Numbered from the stretch's first letter, positions 15,395 through 24,240 are shown. The stretch: 35,717 nt of DNA from CAYVMX01 sp964452725 (GCA_964452725.1 CAYVMX010000011.1:1-35717); one strand, 5' to 3'. Made by a program: numbers and translations. Notes: generated by a model from the letters alone, not told the origin.

Positions 15395-16285
15395 ATGAAG
15401 CTCGGTATTTTTTACTCTCACCCTCGTATCGAAGAAAAGGCGCTTTTTGCAGCGGCAGAGGCAGATAGTGATATTGAGCTGATCAAAATCAAAGACTCCG
15501 AGCTAATTTTTGATATTCACGAGGCCTCTGTCTTCGCACAGTGTGATGTCGTACTACTACGAAGTATCAGCCATACGAAGAACTACTACGCCGCACAAGT
15601 CATAGCCGCCAAAGGTCAACTCAGTGACGGCAGTACAGCCCACGCCGCCAGAGCTGTCAATAACTTCGAGACTATCGCACTCTGTGGCGACAAATTCCTC
15701 ACTAGCTCAAAACTCGCTGAAAGCGGCATACCGACACCCAAAACCAAGATCTGCTTCGATGCCGACCAAGCTCTCCAAACTATCGATGAGTGGGGCTATC
15801 CTGTAGTACTCAAACCTGTCGTCGGTAGCTGGGGCCGACTCCTGAGTAAGATCAATGATAGAGATGCTGCCGAGACTATCCTCGAACACAAGACTGTACT
15901 GGGAGGTATCGCTCATTCCAATATTTTTTATGTTCAAGAGTACATCGACAAAAAAACTAAACGAGATATCCGAGCGATTGTAATCGGTGACGAAATCGTA
16001 GCAGCTATGTATCGTAGCACCGAACACTGGGTGACAAACACTGCTCAAGGGGCAACAGTCAAACCATGCGAAATCACGACCGAGCTACAGGAGCTCACAC
16101 TCGCAGCTGCCAAGGCTGTCACAAATAACACACCTGCCCTGCTCGGTGTAGACCTGATCGAAACAACTGATGGACTCAAAGTCATCGAAGTAAATAGCGG
16201 CGTCGAATGGCACGGACTGATCGAGACTACGACAGTAGACTTACCTGCAAAAATCCTAGAATTCTGTAAAAACATCGCCAAATGA
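15395..16285 (+). CDS. lysX: LysW-glutamate (or aminoadipate) ligase, LysX/ArgX family
   Basis: A 296-residue ATP-grasp ligase of the RimK/LysX type that joins the amino group of the substrate to the C-terminal Glu of LysW using ATP. Seen: the N-terminal LGIFYSHPRIEEK, the ATP-grasp core GYPVVLKPVVGSWGR with the glycine-rich loop, IFYVQEYIDKKTKRDIRAIVIGDEIVA, and the metal-binding end LKVIEVNSGVEWHG. These match LysX better than RimK. The neighbouring argH suggests glutamate as substrate (ArgX role), an inference. The last 4 bp overlap the start of lysY (ATGA), so the two are translationally coupled. Preceded by a perfect extended -10 box. Confidence 0.93.
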   Translation: MKLGIFYSHPRIEEKALFAAAEADSDIELIKIKDSELIFDIHEASVFAQCDVVLLRSISHTKNYYAAQVIAAKGQLSDGSTAHAARAVNNFETIALCGDKFLTSSKLAESGIPTPKTKICFDADQALQTIDEWGYPVVLKPVVGSWGRLLSKINDRDAAETILEHKTVLGGIAHSNIFYVQEYIDKKTKRDIRAIVIGDEIVAAMYRSTEHWVTNTAQGATVKPCEITTELQELTLAAAKAVTNNTPALLGVDLIETTDGLKVIEVNSGVEWHGLIETTTVDLPAKILEFCKNIAK

Positions 16286-17325
16286 AAACTCTAACTGCTG
16301 CCGTCCTCGGTGCTAGTGGCTACGTCGGTGGTGAGCTGACCAGACTACTCCTCGGTCACGCTGGTTTTGATTTGAAATATGTGACGAGTGAGAGCAACGC
16401 TGGCAAACCACTCGGCAAAATTCATCCCAATCTCCGTGGAGCAACTACTTTAAAATTTGTAAAACTCGCTGATGTCGAAAAAGTCGATGTAATCTTTAGT
16501 TGTCTACCACACGGCACACTCGCACCCCAATATGAGCAAATCTCTCAGCTGGGAGCTAAAATCATCGACTGCTCGGCAGACTTCCGACTGGCTGACTCCG
16601 CCGCATACGAAAAATGGTACGGCGCAGCCCACCCAAAACCAGAGCTATTGAAGGATTTTGTCTGTGGTATCCCCGAGCTACACAGTGCGAAGCTGAAGAA
16701 GGCAGCTAAGATCGCCATCGCGGGCTGTACCGCTACCGCTGCGATCCTCGCACTCGCGCCACTCGTACAGGCCAAGCTAATCGATCTAGAAAAAATCGTA
16801 CTGGATATCAAGACTGGCTCATCAGGTAGTGGCAACAAACCCAATATCGGCAGCCACCACCCCGAGCGAGCTGGTATCATTCGCAGCTATAAGCTCGCTG
16901 GACACCGTCACACCGGCGAGGTCGTCAGCCAGCTCGGACTATCGACCATACCAGGCTATTCGGTGACGAGCGTACCGACTGTCCGCGGTATTGTCTGCCA
17001 CGCGCACACCTTCCCAGTGAAAGATCTAACCAACAAAGATCTCTGGCAACTTTATCGAGATTTCTATGGCAAGCAGCCTTTTGTTCGACTAGTTGCGGAG
17101 CCATCTGGTCCACACGCACTACCAGAGCCCAAAATCCTGTCTGGTACGAACTACTGTGACATCGGCTGGGTGCTAGATAAAAATTCTGGTCAGCTCGTCA
17201 TTGTCACAGCACTGGACAACCTCATGAAAGGCGCAGCCGGACAGGCTATCCAAGCAGCCAATCTCGCCTGTGGTTTCGACGAAACTACAGGACTAGAGTT
17301 CCTTGGCCTACATCCTGCAAACTAG
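16282..17325 (+). CDS. lysY: LysW-gamma-glutamyl/aminoadipyl phosphate reductase, LysY/ArgC family
   Basis: A 347-residue NADPH-dependent reductase that turns the LysW-linked acyl phosphate into the semialdehyde. Seen: the Rossmann start AAVLGASGYVGGELTRLL, the catalytic Cys at residue 149 in AIAGCTATAA, and the SHHPERAG and GHRHTGEV segments (about 191-214), characteristic of LysY-type rather than ordinary N-acetyl ArgC enzymes. The C-terminal catalytic region contains VTALDNLMKGAAGQAIQ, as in ArgC. Overlaps lysX by 4 bp and directly abuts lysZ. Probably makes LysW-gamma-glutamate semialdehyde if the cluster is for arginine. Confidence 0.94.
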   Translation: MKTLTAAVLGASGYVGGELTRLLLGHAGFDLKYVTSESNAGKPLGKIHPNLRGATTLKFVKLADVEKVDVIFSCLPHGTLAPQYEQISQLGAKIIDCSADFRLADSAAYEKWYGAAHPKPELLKDFVCGIPELHSAKLKKAAKIAIAGCTATAAILALAPLVQAKLIDLEKIVLDIKTGSSGSGNKPNIGSHHPERAGIIRSYKLAGHRHTGEVVSQLGLSTIPGYSVTSVPTVRGIVCHAHTFPVKDLTNKDLWQLYRDFYGKQPFVRLVAEPSGPHALPEPKILSGTNYCDIGWVLDKNSGQLVIVTALDNLMKGAAGQAIQAANLACGFDETTGLEFLGLHPAN

Positions 17326-18132
17326 ATGACCTTGCTTATTTTAAAGCTCGGTGGCGGCAAGGAACTACTCCAGCCTGAAACACAGGCGCAGTTTTGTCAT
17401 GACGTAGCAATACACGCAAAAGACAATGACATAATAATAATCAACGGCGCGAACTCACGCCTGACGACAGTCCAAGCCGAACGCGGTATCACACCTCGTA
17501 TACTCACAAGTGAGCGCGGTGAGCAGAGTCGCTACACCGATGAGCAAACTCTCGAACTACTCAAGGAGGTCTATGGCGCGGTAAATACCGAACTGGTGAC
17601 ACTTTTGAGCAAAGCAGGCATACAAGCTAGTGGTCACTTCGGCTCAGATGAAAGTCTGATAGTCGCCCGACAGCACGGTAAACAGCGTATAGTCGAAGAC
17701 AATAAGGTCAAAGTAATCGAAGGCGATCTCACCGGTCGTATCGAAAGTGTAAATACCGACAAACTATATAGTCTACTGGCGGACAAACAGGTCGTAGTCC
17801 TCACTCCCCCTGCCATCACAGCCGATGGTACAGAGGTAAATGTCGACGGTGACAAGATGGCAGCCGCAATCGCCAAAGCACTCAAAGCCGACAAGCTAAT
17901 CTTCTTTTCCGATACAGCTGGGCTACTGGCTAATATCGAAGACCCCAAGAGTACAATCCATGATATCAAGGCCAGCGAAGCCGATCAGTACGCCAAGGGG
18001 CGTATGAAAAAGAAAGTCCTCAGTGCCACCAGAGCGATCATAGCTGGCGTTGGCGAGGTCATGTTTGCCGATGGTCGCAGAGCAATGCCGCTGACCGACG
18101 CACTCACCGGAGCAGGTACACACGTCATTTAG
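17326..18132 (+). CDS. lysZ: LysW-gamma-glutamate/aminoadipate kinase, LysZ/ArgB family
   Basis: A 268-residue amino-acid kinase that phosphorylates the LysW-bound substrate. Seen: the N-terminal LKLGGG, a substrate-region segment ERGEQSRYTDEQTLE, FSDTAGLLANIED in the nucleotide domain, and GRMKKKVLSATRAI followed by the C-terminal GAGTHVI, all typical of LysZ. The ATG directly follows the lysY TAG, so translation is coupled. The next step, an aminotransferase (LysJ/ArgD type), and the release hydrolase (LysK/ArgE type) are not in this window. Regulation appears to run from the promoter upstream of lysX. Confidence 0.94.
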   Translation: MTLLILKLGGGKELLQPETQAQFCHDVAIHAKDNDIIIINGANSRLTTVQAERGITPRILTSERGEQSRYTDEQTLELLKEVYGAVNTELVTLLSKAGIQASGHFGSDESLIVARQHGKQRIVEDNKVKVIEGDLTGRIESVNTDKLYSLLADKQVVVLTPPAITADGTEVNVDGDKMAAAIAKALKADKLIFFSDTAGLLANIEDPKSTIHDIKASEADQYAKGRMKKKVLSATRAIIAGVGEVMFADGRRAMPLTDALTGAGTHVI

Positions 18133-18206
18133 ACTATTTTTTATGATTTTCAAAACTGATCTTTTGGCTTATCTAAGCCATTTTTCGGCTATAGCTAACA
18201 ATACAC

Positions 18207-18235
18207 TTGTTTTTCTCTTTAAAATTTGCTAAAGT
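18207..18235 (+). promoter_or_regulatory. Promoter of the RNase J gene
   Basis: TTGTTT at 18207-18212 and TAAAGT at 18230-18235 are 17 bp apart; TGC before the -10 extends it. Confidence 0.45.
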
Positions 18236-18282
18236 AAAGTTGTTCAGTTTCGAATATTAATTACTTTTTAAACAAAAAAATC

Positions 18283-20232
18283 ATGAACGATCAACTAGAT
18301 AAGTGGCTCAATAAAAATGTAGCTGACTCGACTCCAAGTCCAAAGCCAGCTTCACCGAAACCACCAGCTCCAACAACGAGCAAAACAAATCACGTACCTG
18401 CGAAAAAAACTCCTCACTCGCACCCATCAACGGTAAAGACAACCCACACTCCAGTAAAGAAACACCCAGCGCCAGCCCACAAGCCCAAGCAACCTCGCCC
18501 GACAGTCGGTAGCCAGCAGAAAGGTCCAGCGCGGAAGCTGCCCTTCGACCTCAATGACGGCAAAGTCCGCTACATACCACTCGGTGGTATGGAAGAGGTG
18601 GGACGCAACATGGCTGCTTGTTTTTATAAAAATGATATCGTACTTGTCGACTGCGGATTGCAATTCCCCGAGGCTGATATGTTTGGTATCGACTATGTCG
18701 TACCCGATGTCAGTATGCTCGAACCGCTGAAAGACAAGATCCGCGGTATCGTCATCACACATGGTCATCTCGACCACATCGGTGCCCTACCACACATCCT
18801 GCCAAAGCTAGGATTCCCGACTCTCTACGGTACACCACTGACACTCGGTCTAGCACGCAAACGCTTGGAAGAGTATGCCCTCGTAGAAAAAACTACCTTT
18901 CGAATAATCGATCCAGCTAAAGACAAAATCCAACTCGGACAGATTGGCGTGGAGTTTTTCCGTGTCAATCATAGTATCCCCGACGGTGTCGGTCTCGCAC
19001 TTGTCACACCAAACGGTATCATCACTCACACTGGTGATTTTAAATTCGATTTCACTCCAGCCGATGGTATCCCAGCTGATTTTGGCAAAATTGCTGAGCT
19101 TGGTAAGCGTGGTGTCACACTCGCCTTCGCCGATAGCACAAATGCCGAAAAACCAGGCTATACAATCAGTGAAAGTGTCATCGCCAAAAATCTCGCTGCC
19201 ACAATAGAAAAAGCCAAAGGACGCATCATCGTTGCCACATTTAGTAGCCTCATTGGACGCATTCAGCATATTTTGAGTGCTGCCGTCAAAACCAATCGCA
19301 AAGTCTTTGTCTCTGGTCGCAGCATGATCCAAAATATCGAAATGGCAGTCAAACTCGGTTATCTCAAAGTCCCCCAAGGACTCCTACGTCAACTCAAGAA
19401 AGGCACAGACATCAGCAAGCTGCCACCAAATAAAATGATGATCCTCTGCACTGGTAGTCAAGGCGAAGAACTTTCGGCACTGACACGGATCGGACTCGGC
19501 GAACACAGCACTATCAAGATCAAAGACGGCGATACAGTTGTCTTTAGTAGTACACCAATCATCGGCAATGAACGCGCAGTTGTCTCGGTTATGAATAATC
19601 TCCTCCGACTTGGTGCAAATGTAATTACCAATAAACACCTTGATGTACACACCTCTGGTCATGCCAGCCAAGAAGACTTGAAGCTCATGCACTCACTGCT
19701 CAGACCCAAACACCTCGTACCAGTCCATGGTGAACTCCACATGCGCAGCGCGCACAAAATACTCGCCAACGGTATCGGTATACCAGAAAACAATGTCCTC
19801 CTGCTCGACAACGGTGATATCGTAGAGCTAGCCCCAGGTGGTATAGTCCGCAAAAGTAAAACTAAAATCCGTATCGATAATATCATGATCGATGGACTCG
19901 GTGTCGGTGATATCGGTACGCAGGTGATCCGCGAACGCGCCATCATGAGTGAAAATGGCGTCGTACTCTTGATCTTCAAGGCCTATGCCAGCAGCGGCAA
20001 GCTCGTCGGTGATCCCGATATTGTTTCCCGTGGGTTTATTTACATGAAGGAAAGTAACGCTATCGTCGAAGAAACTAAGAAGGTCGCCAAAAAGGCTTAT
20101 GAAGAATCAATCACCGCCGGACAAAAAGATTATAAGGAAGTCCGCTTCGCTGTAATCAAGGCTGTCGAGCGCTTTATCCGCCAGAGGATTGACCGCGAAC
20201 CACTAGTCTTACCATTTACAGTGAAGATTTAG
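18283..20232 (+). CDS. rnj: Ribonuclease J
   Basis: A 649-residue metallo-beta-lactamase/beta-CASP ribonuclease with 5'-exonuclease and endonuclease activity in mRNA decay and rRNA maturation. The metal-binding motif HGHLDH lies at residues 160-165, in VITHGHLDHIGALP. Other signs are THTGDFKFDFTP, the beta-CASP CTGSQGEELSAL, DVHTSGHASQEDLK and PVHGELHMRSAH. Residues 1-85 form a Pro/Lys/His/Thr-rich, probably disordered basic extension not found in most family members, which may bind RNA (inference). The C-terminal domain is present. It has its own promoter and a strong terminator, so it is a single-gene unit. Confidence 0.96.
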   Translation: MNDQLDKWLNKNVADSTPSPKPASPKPPAPTTSKTNHVPAKKTPHSHPSTVKTTHTPVKKHPAPAHKPKQPRPTVGSQQKGPARKLPFDLNDGKVRYIPLGGMEEVGRNMAACFYKNDIVLVDCGLQFPEADMFGIDYVVPDVSMLEPLKDKIRGIVITHGHLDHIGALPHILPKLGFPTLYGTPLTLGLARKRLEEYALVEKTTFRIIDPAKDKIQLGQIGVEFFRVNHSIPDGVGLALVTPNGIITHTGDFKFDFTPADGIPADFGKIAELGKRGVTLAFADSTNAEKPGYTISESVIAKNLAATIEKAKGRIIVATFSSLIGRIQHILSAAVKTNRKVFVSGRSMIQNIEMAVKLGYLKVPQGLLRQLKKGTDISKLPPNKMMILCTGSQGEELSALTRIGLGEHSTIKIKDGDTVVFSSTPIIGNERAVVSVMNNLLRLGANVITNKHLDVHTSGHASQEDLKLMHSLLRPKHLVPVHGELHMRSAHKILANGIGIPENNVLLLDNGDIVELAPGGIVRKSKTKIRIDNIMIDGLGVGDIGTQVIRERAIMSENGVVLLIFKAYASSGKLVGDPDIVSRGFIYMKESNAIVEETKKVAKKAYEESITAGQKDYKEVRFAVIKAVERFIRQRIDREPLVLPFTVKI

Positions 20233-20269
20233 GGCTGCATCGTCCTAAGTCTGCTCAAGTTAACAACTA

Positions 20270-20297
20270 AAAACCGCTTCATCTCTGAAGCGGTTTT
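20270..20297. terminator. Bidirectional intrinsic terminator
   Basis: AAAACCGCTTCA and TGAAGCGGTTTT pair perfectly over 12 bp around TCTC. It lies between the convergent RNase J and FN3 genes and has T-runs in both directions. Confidence 0.85.
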
Positions 20298-20323
20298 GCT
20301 AGAAATCAAATGTGAATGTCGGA

Positions 20324-20920
20324 CTAAAGCTGGCTAGCTACGCTACGACGACGCCAGAGATACGCACCTAGCAAAGCAACCAAAGTCGTCATTGCCAGAG
20401 TTTCGACTGGACCGGATTCTGCAAGGTTCGGTTTGGCTGGTGCAGCCTCACGAGGAGTGCTATCAGTTAGATTTGAAGTAGTAGAGTCAACTACAGGATC
20501 TGAAGTAGAAGTAGGATCAGCTACAAGACCTGAAACATCAACAACCAATGGTACAACAGTAACCTCCTTTGAGTAGTTGGGACTACCAAGCATAGTACCA
20601 GTAGAGTCTTCAGCAGCTACAGCAAAGTAATAAGTCTGCTCAGCCTTCAGTCCAGTTACTTCATACTGTGTGATATTGTCCGTCACGATAGACTCTGCAT
20701 AGATACCACCATCTGTCGCGACACTATCAGGACCGTAGTAGATAGTATAAGAGTCTGCGCCAGCGACCTTTTTCCAGGTCAACGTGACAGCTTCTGAACC
20801 AGCAGTAACGACGAGATCACTTACATCAGGGAGATACCGCACCGATTGTGCTTGAGTGCTACTCAGCGGCAGCAAGAGTAATACTAGCGTAGTCACGAGA
20901 AGCAGTTTAAGCTTGGTCAT
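20324..20920 (-). CDS. Secreted fibronectin type III protein with C-terminal anchor
   Basis: A 198-residue surface protein. The signal peptide (about 1-24) has a long Leu-rich core and ends in STQAQ. One FN3-like domain spans about residues 31-125 (EAVTLTWKKVAGADSYTIYY, TGLKAEQTYYFAVAAED). A Ser/Thr/Pro/Asp-rich stalk follows (about 126-165). The C-terminus has LAESG (166-170), a hydrophobic stretch (about 173-189) and RRR, the layout of a sortase sorting signal, with Ser where the common motif has Thr. Sortase anchoring is therefore an inference; simple membrane anchoring is the alternative. A strong promoter drives it leftward, divergent from the MurF-like gene. Confidence 0.85.
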   Translation of the reverse strand: MTKLKLLLVTTLVLLLLPLSSTQAQSVRYLPDVSDLVVTAGSEAVTLTWKKVAGADSYTIYYGPDSVATDGGIYAESIVTDNITQYEVTGLKAEQTYYFAVAAEDSTGTMLGSPNYSKEVTVVPLVVDVSGLVADPTSTSDPVVDSTTSNLTDSTPREAAPAKPNLAESGPVETLAMTTLVALLGAYLWRRRSVASQL

Positions 20921-20955
20921 AGTTGATTTGGTTATTTATTTTATTTTTTCAGATT

Positions 20956-20984
20956 ATTTTATCAGATTCGGCACAAAAAGTCAA
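20956..20984 (-). promoter_or_regulatory. Promoter of the FN3 surface protein gene
   Basis: On the minus strand TTGACT and TAAAAT are separated by 17 bp with TGA before the -10, close to a full consensus extended promoter. The leader is about 30 nt and AT-rich. Confidence 0.7.
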
Positions 20985-20996
20985 GCCCCGCACCAA

Positions 20997-22256
20997 ATGT
21001 TAAAACAAACCCTCCGTACCGCTGTACTCGGACTACTAAACTGGCTCGCCAGCTGGCGGCTCACACCAGATATGACAATCATCGGTATTACAGGTTCTGT
21101 CGGTAAGACTACCACCAAAGAAGCCACTGCCAAGGTCCTCGCAATGCGCTATTCCATACATACCAATCAAAAGAGCTTCAATTCAGAATTTGGCGTACCT
21201 CTGACAATCCTCGAACAAGAGTCTGGATACTCCTCTCCTCTAAATTGGCTACTGATTTTATTAAAAAGTTTTGGCAAAGGCTTTACCAAACTGGCAGCAG
21301 AAAAGCTCATACTCGAACTAGGTGTCGATGCACCTGGGGATTTGGACAAACTACTAAAGCTAGTCCAGCCAAGTATCGGTGTCGTCACGACTATCGCACC
21401 AGTACACCTCGCTGCTAGACAGTTTCACTCTATTGAAGAGATAGCCACAGAAAAGGCCAAACTAGTCGCCAGCCTACCTGCGACTGGTGTAGCGATCCTA
21501 AATGCTGATGATCCACGTGTCACTACAATGGTCACTCCAGCCCAACGACTGACTTTTGGCATCACTGAGCCAGCCGACCTGACAGCAAGCGATATCGTAG
21601 AATCCCTCAACGGTCTAAGCACAACCATCACCTATAAAGATCAAAGTGAAAAACTTACTGTACCAATCCTCGGACAACACAATCTCTACTCGCTCCTTGC
21701 CGCGATCTGCGTCGGACTCGCCAGCGAGCTACCTCTCAAGGCTTGCATCACCGCACTCACTGACTTCCAACTGCCACCTGGTCGATTAAATTTATTAAAT
21801 GGTGTCAATGGCAGTCGTATAATCGACGGCAGCTACAATGCCAATCCAGCCAGTATCCGTGCTGCACTGATCACACTGGGCAAACTAAAAACTCCAGGAC
21901 GCAAAATTGTACTGCTAGGACAGATGAATGATCTAGGTACAGAGTCTGGACATCTCCATCACGAGCTCGGCACCACAGCCGCAGCCGTCGCCGACGAAGT
22001 GATCGGTGTTGCTGGTGAAGCTTGGGGTTGTGTCACTGCTGCCAAAGCAGCTGGAATACCAGCCAAGTTTTTTACCACTGCCGAAGAAGCCGCTGACTAT
22101 CTCGCCCCCAGCTACCGACTACAAGCTGGCGATCTACTCCTAGTGAAGGGCAGTCAAAATGGTATCCGCCTCGAACATGCCATCGCAAAGCTGCTCGCTG
22201 ATCCAGCCGATCTGCAGTTACTCTGTCGTCAAGACGAATATTGGCAGACTCATTGA
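20997..22256 (+). CDS. MurF-like Mur ligase lacking the N-terminal domain
   Basis: A 420-residue Mur ligase. Seen: the P-loop ITGSVGKTTTKE (31-42), NADDPRV in the central domain, IDGSYNANPASIRAAL and the GQMNDLGTESGHLHHELG segment of the C-terminal ligase domain, all as in MurF, which adds D-Ala-D-Ala to the UDP-muramoyl peptide. In MurF of model bacteria the P-loop lies near residue 105; here it is at 31-38. The uridine-binding N-terminal domain is thus missing and replaced by a short, partly hydrophobic helix. The substrate may therefore differ, for instance a lipid-linked precursor (inference). The frame extends to 20856 on the far side of the divergent promoter; the ATG at 20997 is preferred. 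Confidence 0.85.
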   Translation: MLKQTLRTAVLGLLNWLASWRLTPDMTIIGITGSVGKTTTKEATAKVLAMRYSIHTNQKSFNSEFGVPLTILEQESGYSSPLNWLLILLKSFGKGFTKLAAEKLILELGVDAPGDLDKLLKLVQPSIGVVTTIAPVHLAARQFHSIEEIATEKAKLVASLPATGVAILNADDPRVTTMVTPAQRLTFGITEPADLTASDIVESLNGLSTTITYKDQSEKLTVPILGQHNLYSLLAAICVGLASELPLKACITALTDFQLPPGRLNLLNGVNGSRIIDGSYNANPASIRAALITLGKLKTPGRKIVLLGQMNDLGTESGHLHHELGTTAAAVADEVIGVAGEAWGCVTAAKAAGIPAKFFTTAEEAADYLAPSYRLQAGDLLLVKGSQNGIRLEHAIAKLLADPADLQLLCRQDEYWQTH

Positions 22257-22257
22257 C

Positions 22258-22286
22258 TTGCACAAATAGTAACTCTATGGTAAAAT
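22258..22286 (+). promoter_or_regulatory. Promoter of pilT
   Basis: TTGCAC at 22258-22263 and TAAAAT at 22281-22286 are 17 bp apart, with TGG extending the -10. Confidence 0.6.
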
Positions 22287-22319
22287 AGAAAGAAATGTCT
22301 TAAATAAATACCAAACAAA

Positions 22320-23387
22320 ATGCCAATCAATCTACCAATCCTCCTTGCGCGTCAAATCAAAGCTGGTGCTTCAGATCTCCATCTCGTCACCGGCGAAGCA
22401 CCACTACTTCGACTACCAAATGGTAAACTCGAATCAATCACAGAAGAAGAAACTCTCACTGAAAAAGATATTGAAGAGGCACTTATTGGTCTCGCTGGCG
22501 ATACTGGCATAGAGCGCTTTCGCGCAGAAAAAGAGTTTGAAGTAGGTTTTTCTGGTGAGGGGATTGGTCGCTTTCGTGCGACTTTTTATCATGAAAACAA
22601 CGGACCATCTGCTGCAATTCGTGCAATTCCATTTCAGATACCCACTCCAAAAGAGCTAGATATCCCACAAATAATCCTTGATACCATCGACCGTCAAGAT
22701 GGCCTAGTGCTCATCACCGGACCAAATGGTCACGGTAAATCCACCACACTCGCTAGCATCATCGACTATATCAATGCTCGTCGTGAGGCACACATCATTA
22801 CGATTGAAGATCCGATTGAGTTTGTCTTTGAACGCAAGAAATCCGTCATCAGTCAACGAGCCGTTGGGCAAGATACCAAATCTTTTCCAGCTGCAGTGAA
22901 ACACACACTCCGCCAAGATGTCGACGTGATCGTCGTCGGAGAGATGCGTGACCTAGAGACAATTAGCACCGTACTCACACTCGCCGAGACAGGTCATCTA
23001 GTCCTCGCCACACTCCACACTCACGATGCACCACGTGCTATTCAGAGGATTGTCGATGTCTTCCCTGCCAATCAACAACAGCAAATCGCGCTCCAGCTCA
23101 GCCATAGCCTGACAGCTGTTATGAGTCAACGACTCATACCTACTGCCGACGGCAAGGGTCGCACCTGCGCCCGTGAGATTTTGCTAGCAAACGATGGTGT
23201 CCGCAACGCAATCCGTGAGCACCGCCTCAGCGAGCTCTATAGCCAAATCCAAATCAATCGCGAAGCTGGTATGCAATCTTTCGATGACAGTCTGCTAGAT
23301 CTAGTACAACGCAATATAGTCTCAGCCAAACAAGCAGAATTTTATGCACAAGATGCCGAACAACTCCGTGCACGTATCAAAGACTAG
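22320..23387 (+). CDS. pilT: Type IV pilus retraction ATPase PilT
   Basis: A 355-residue hexameric ATPase that powers pilus retraction, for attachment, twitching or DNA uptake. The N-terminal domain opens with LLARQIKAGASDLHL and RFRATFY. Walker A GPNGHGKS is at 134-141 (the family commonly has GPTGSGKS), the Asp box is IEDPIEFV (about 162-169), Walker B is VIVVGEMRD (about 203-211) and the His box is LATLHTHDA (229-237), with PilT-type order and length. No other pilus genes are in the window. The stop overlaps the convergent hypothetical gene by 11 bp. Confidence 0.94.
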   Translation: MPINLPILLARQIKAGASDLHLVTGEAPLLRLPNGKLESITEEETLTEKDIEEALIGLAGDTGIERFRAEKEFEVGFSGEGIGRFRATFYHENNGPSAAIRAIPFQIPTPKELDIPQIILDTIDRQDGLVLITGPNGHGKSTTLASIIDYINARREAHIITIEDPIEFVFERKKSVISQRAVGQDTKSFPAAVKHTLRQDVDVIVVGEMRDLETISTVLTLAETGHLVLATLHTHDAPRAIQRIVDVFPANQQQQIALQLSHSLTAVMSQRLIPTADGKGRTCAREILLANDGVRNAIREHRLSELYSQIQINREAGMQSFDDSLLDLVQRNIVSAKQAEFYAQDAEQLRARIKD

Positions 23388-23652
23388 TTCTCTTAATTTT
23401 TCTGATTTTACTTTTACTTTGCATTTGAAACTCCACCTCAGCCTTATCGGCTGCCAAACTAAGGAAAGTCGCAAGCTGACGCAAAGAATCGGGATCAGTG
23501 ACAAACTGAGATGAAAGCAAAGCACTAGTGTCGTCCAACACATTGACGAAAACCAACGGACGCTTGGAGTAATCTAGCTCGGCAGTCACTTCAAATGTTA
23601 GACCTTCGACAGTCAGCATATCGATCATAACTTCAGATGAGAAAACAGCCAT
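23377..23652 (-). CDS. Small hypothetical protein
   Basis: A 91-residue protein I do not recognise. It looks like a real small alpha/beta protein: an N-terminal beta-rich half (about 1-45), a helical segment SLRQLATFLSLAADKAEVEF (58-77), and a basic tail rich in Lys and Arg. No signal or membrane segment. The ATG is preceded by CTTTCCT, similar to other leaders here, and no clear promoter was found. Its end overlaps pilT by 11 bp. It could regulate or bind nucleic acid given the basic tail, but nothing shows that. Confidence 0.6.
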   Translation of the reverse strand: MAVFSSEVMIDMLTVEGLTFEVTAELDYSKRPLVFVNVLDDTSALLSSQFVTDPDSLRQLATFLSLAADKAEVEFQMQSKSKIRKIKRTSL

Positions 23653-23794
23653 AGGAAGAAAGTTAGAAATAAAGTTAGAGAAACCACTAAGTAGATCGTA
23701 AATCTTGAAATGTGTATGCTTACAAGAGCAAATGTAGATCGACTATTCGTATTGAAAGCTAACAATCCGTTAGCAGAAGTTCAAACACTTTCCC

Positions 23795-23822
23795 TTGACA
23801 CTACATAACAACTTGTTAGATT
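23795..23822 (+). promoter_or_regulatory. Promoter of the HTH-radC operon
   Basis: TTGACA at 23795-23800 and TAGATT at 23817-23822 are 16 bp apart, with TG one base before the -10. Predicted leader is about 18 nt. Confidence 0.5.
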
Positions 23823-23847
23823 GTAATTGTCTAATTTTATCCTTTCT

Positions 23848-24240
23848 ATGTTTCCAAACAAACTTCGCGAGCTGATCGACGTTCGTAACCTTAGTCTGCG
23901 CAAAGTCGAAAAAATAACTGGCATCTCCAACGCACATCTCTCCATGATGCGTTCTGGCAAACGACCAATCTCCACGAGTAACTGGATCAAGATTTTGACC
24001 GGTGTGGAGCAGCTCAGTACTGTCAATGCAAAAGCAACTCTCGCACGGTGGCAGATAGAAGCCGCCACACGCTATCTCCCACATACTGAGGTAGCTACAC
24101 TCGCTCAAACAAAAACACCCTATATCACTGCCAAAGATCTTGAACAGTACCTCATCAAACAAGGACTCACTACCAAGCAAATCACAGAGATAAAAAAACA
24201 GATCACGACCTTTTGTAAGAAAAATAAACAAAAGCAATAA
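23848..24240 (+). CDS. XRE-like helix-turn-helix protein
   Basis: A 130-residue putative DNA-binding regulator. The N-terminal part (about 1-55) has the XRE/Cro pattern: LRELIDVRNLSLRKVEKITG, then ISNAHLSMMRSGKRPIS as the turn and recognition helix. The C-terminal 70 residues are helical with a very basic end. The frame also opens at a TTG at 23827, but that codon directly follows the predicted promoter, and the ATG at 23848 starts the conserved part. The stop and the radC start share one base (TAATG), so the two are translationally coupled. The target is unknown; autoregulation of the operon is possible. Confidence 0.8.
   Translation: MFPNKLRELIDVRNLSLRKVEKITGISNAHLSMMRSGKRPISTSNWIKILTGVEQLSTVNAKATLARWQIEAATRYLPHTEVATLAQTKTPYITAKDLEQYLIKQGLTTKQITEIKKQITTFCKKNKQKQ

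Noticed and set aside
20856..20996. N-terminal extension of the MurF-like protein
   Set aside because: Reads antisense through the FN3 gene start and its promoter; it does not look like the missing MurF domain.
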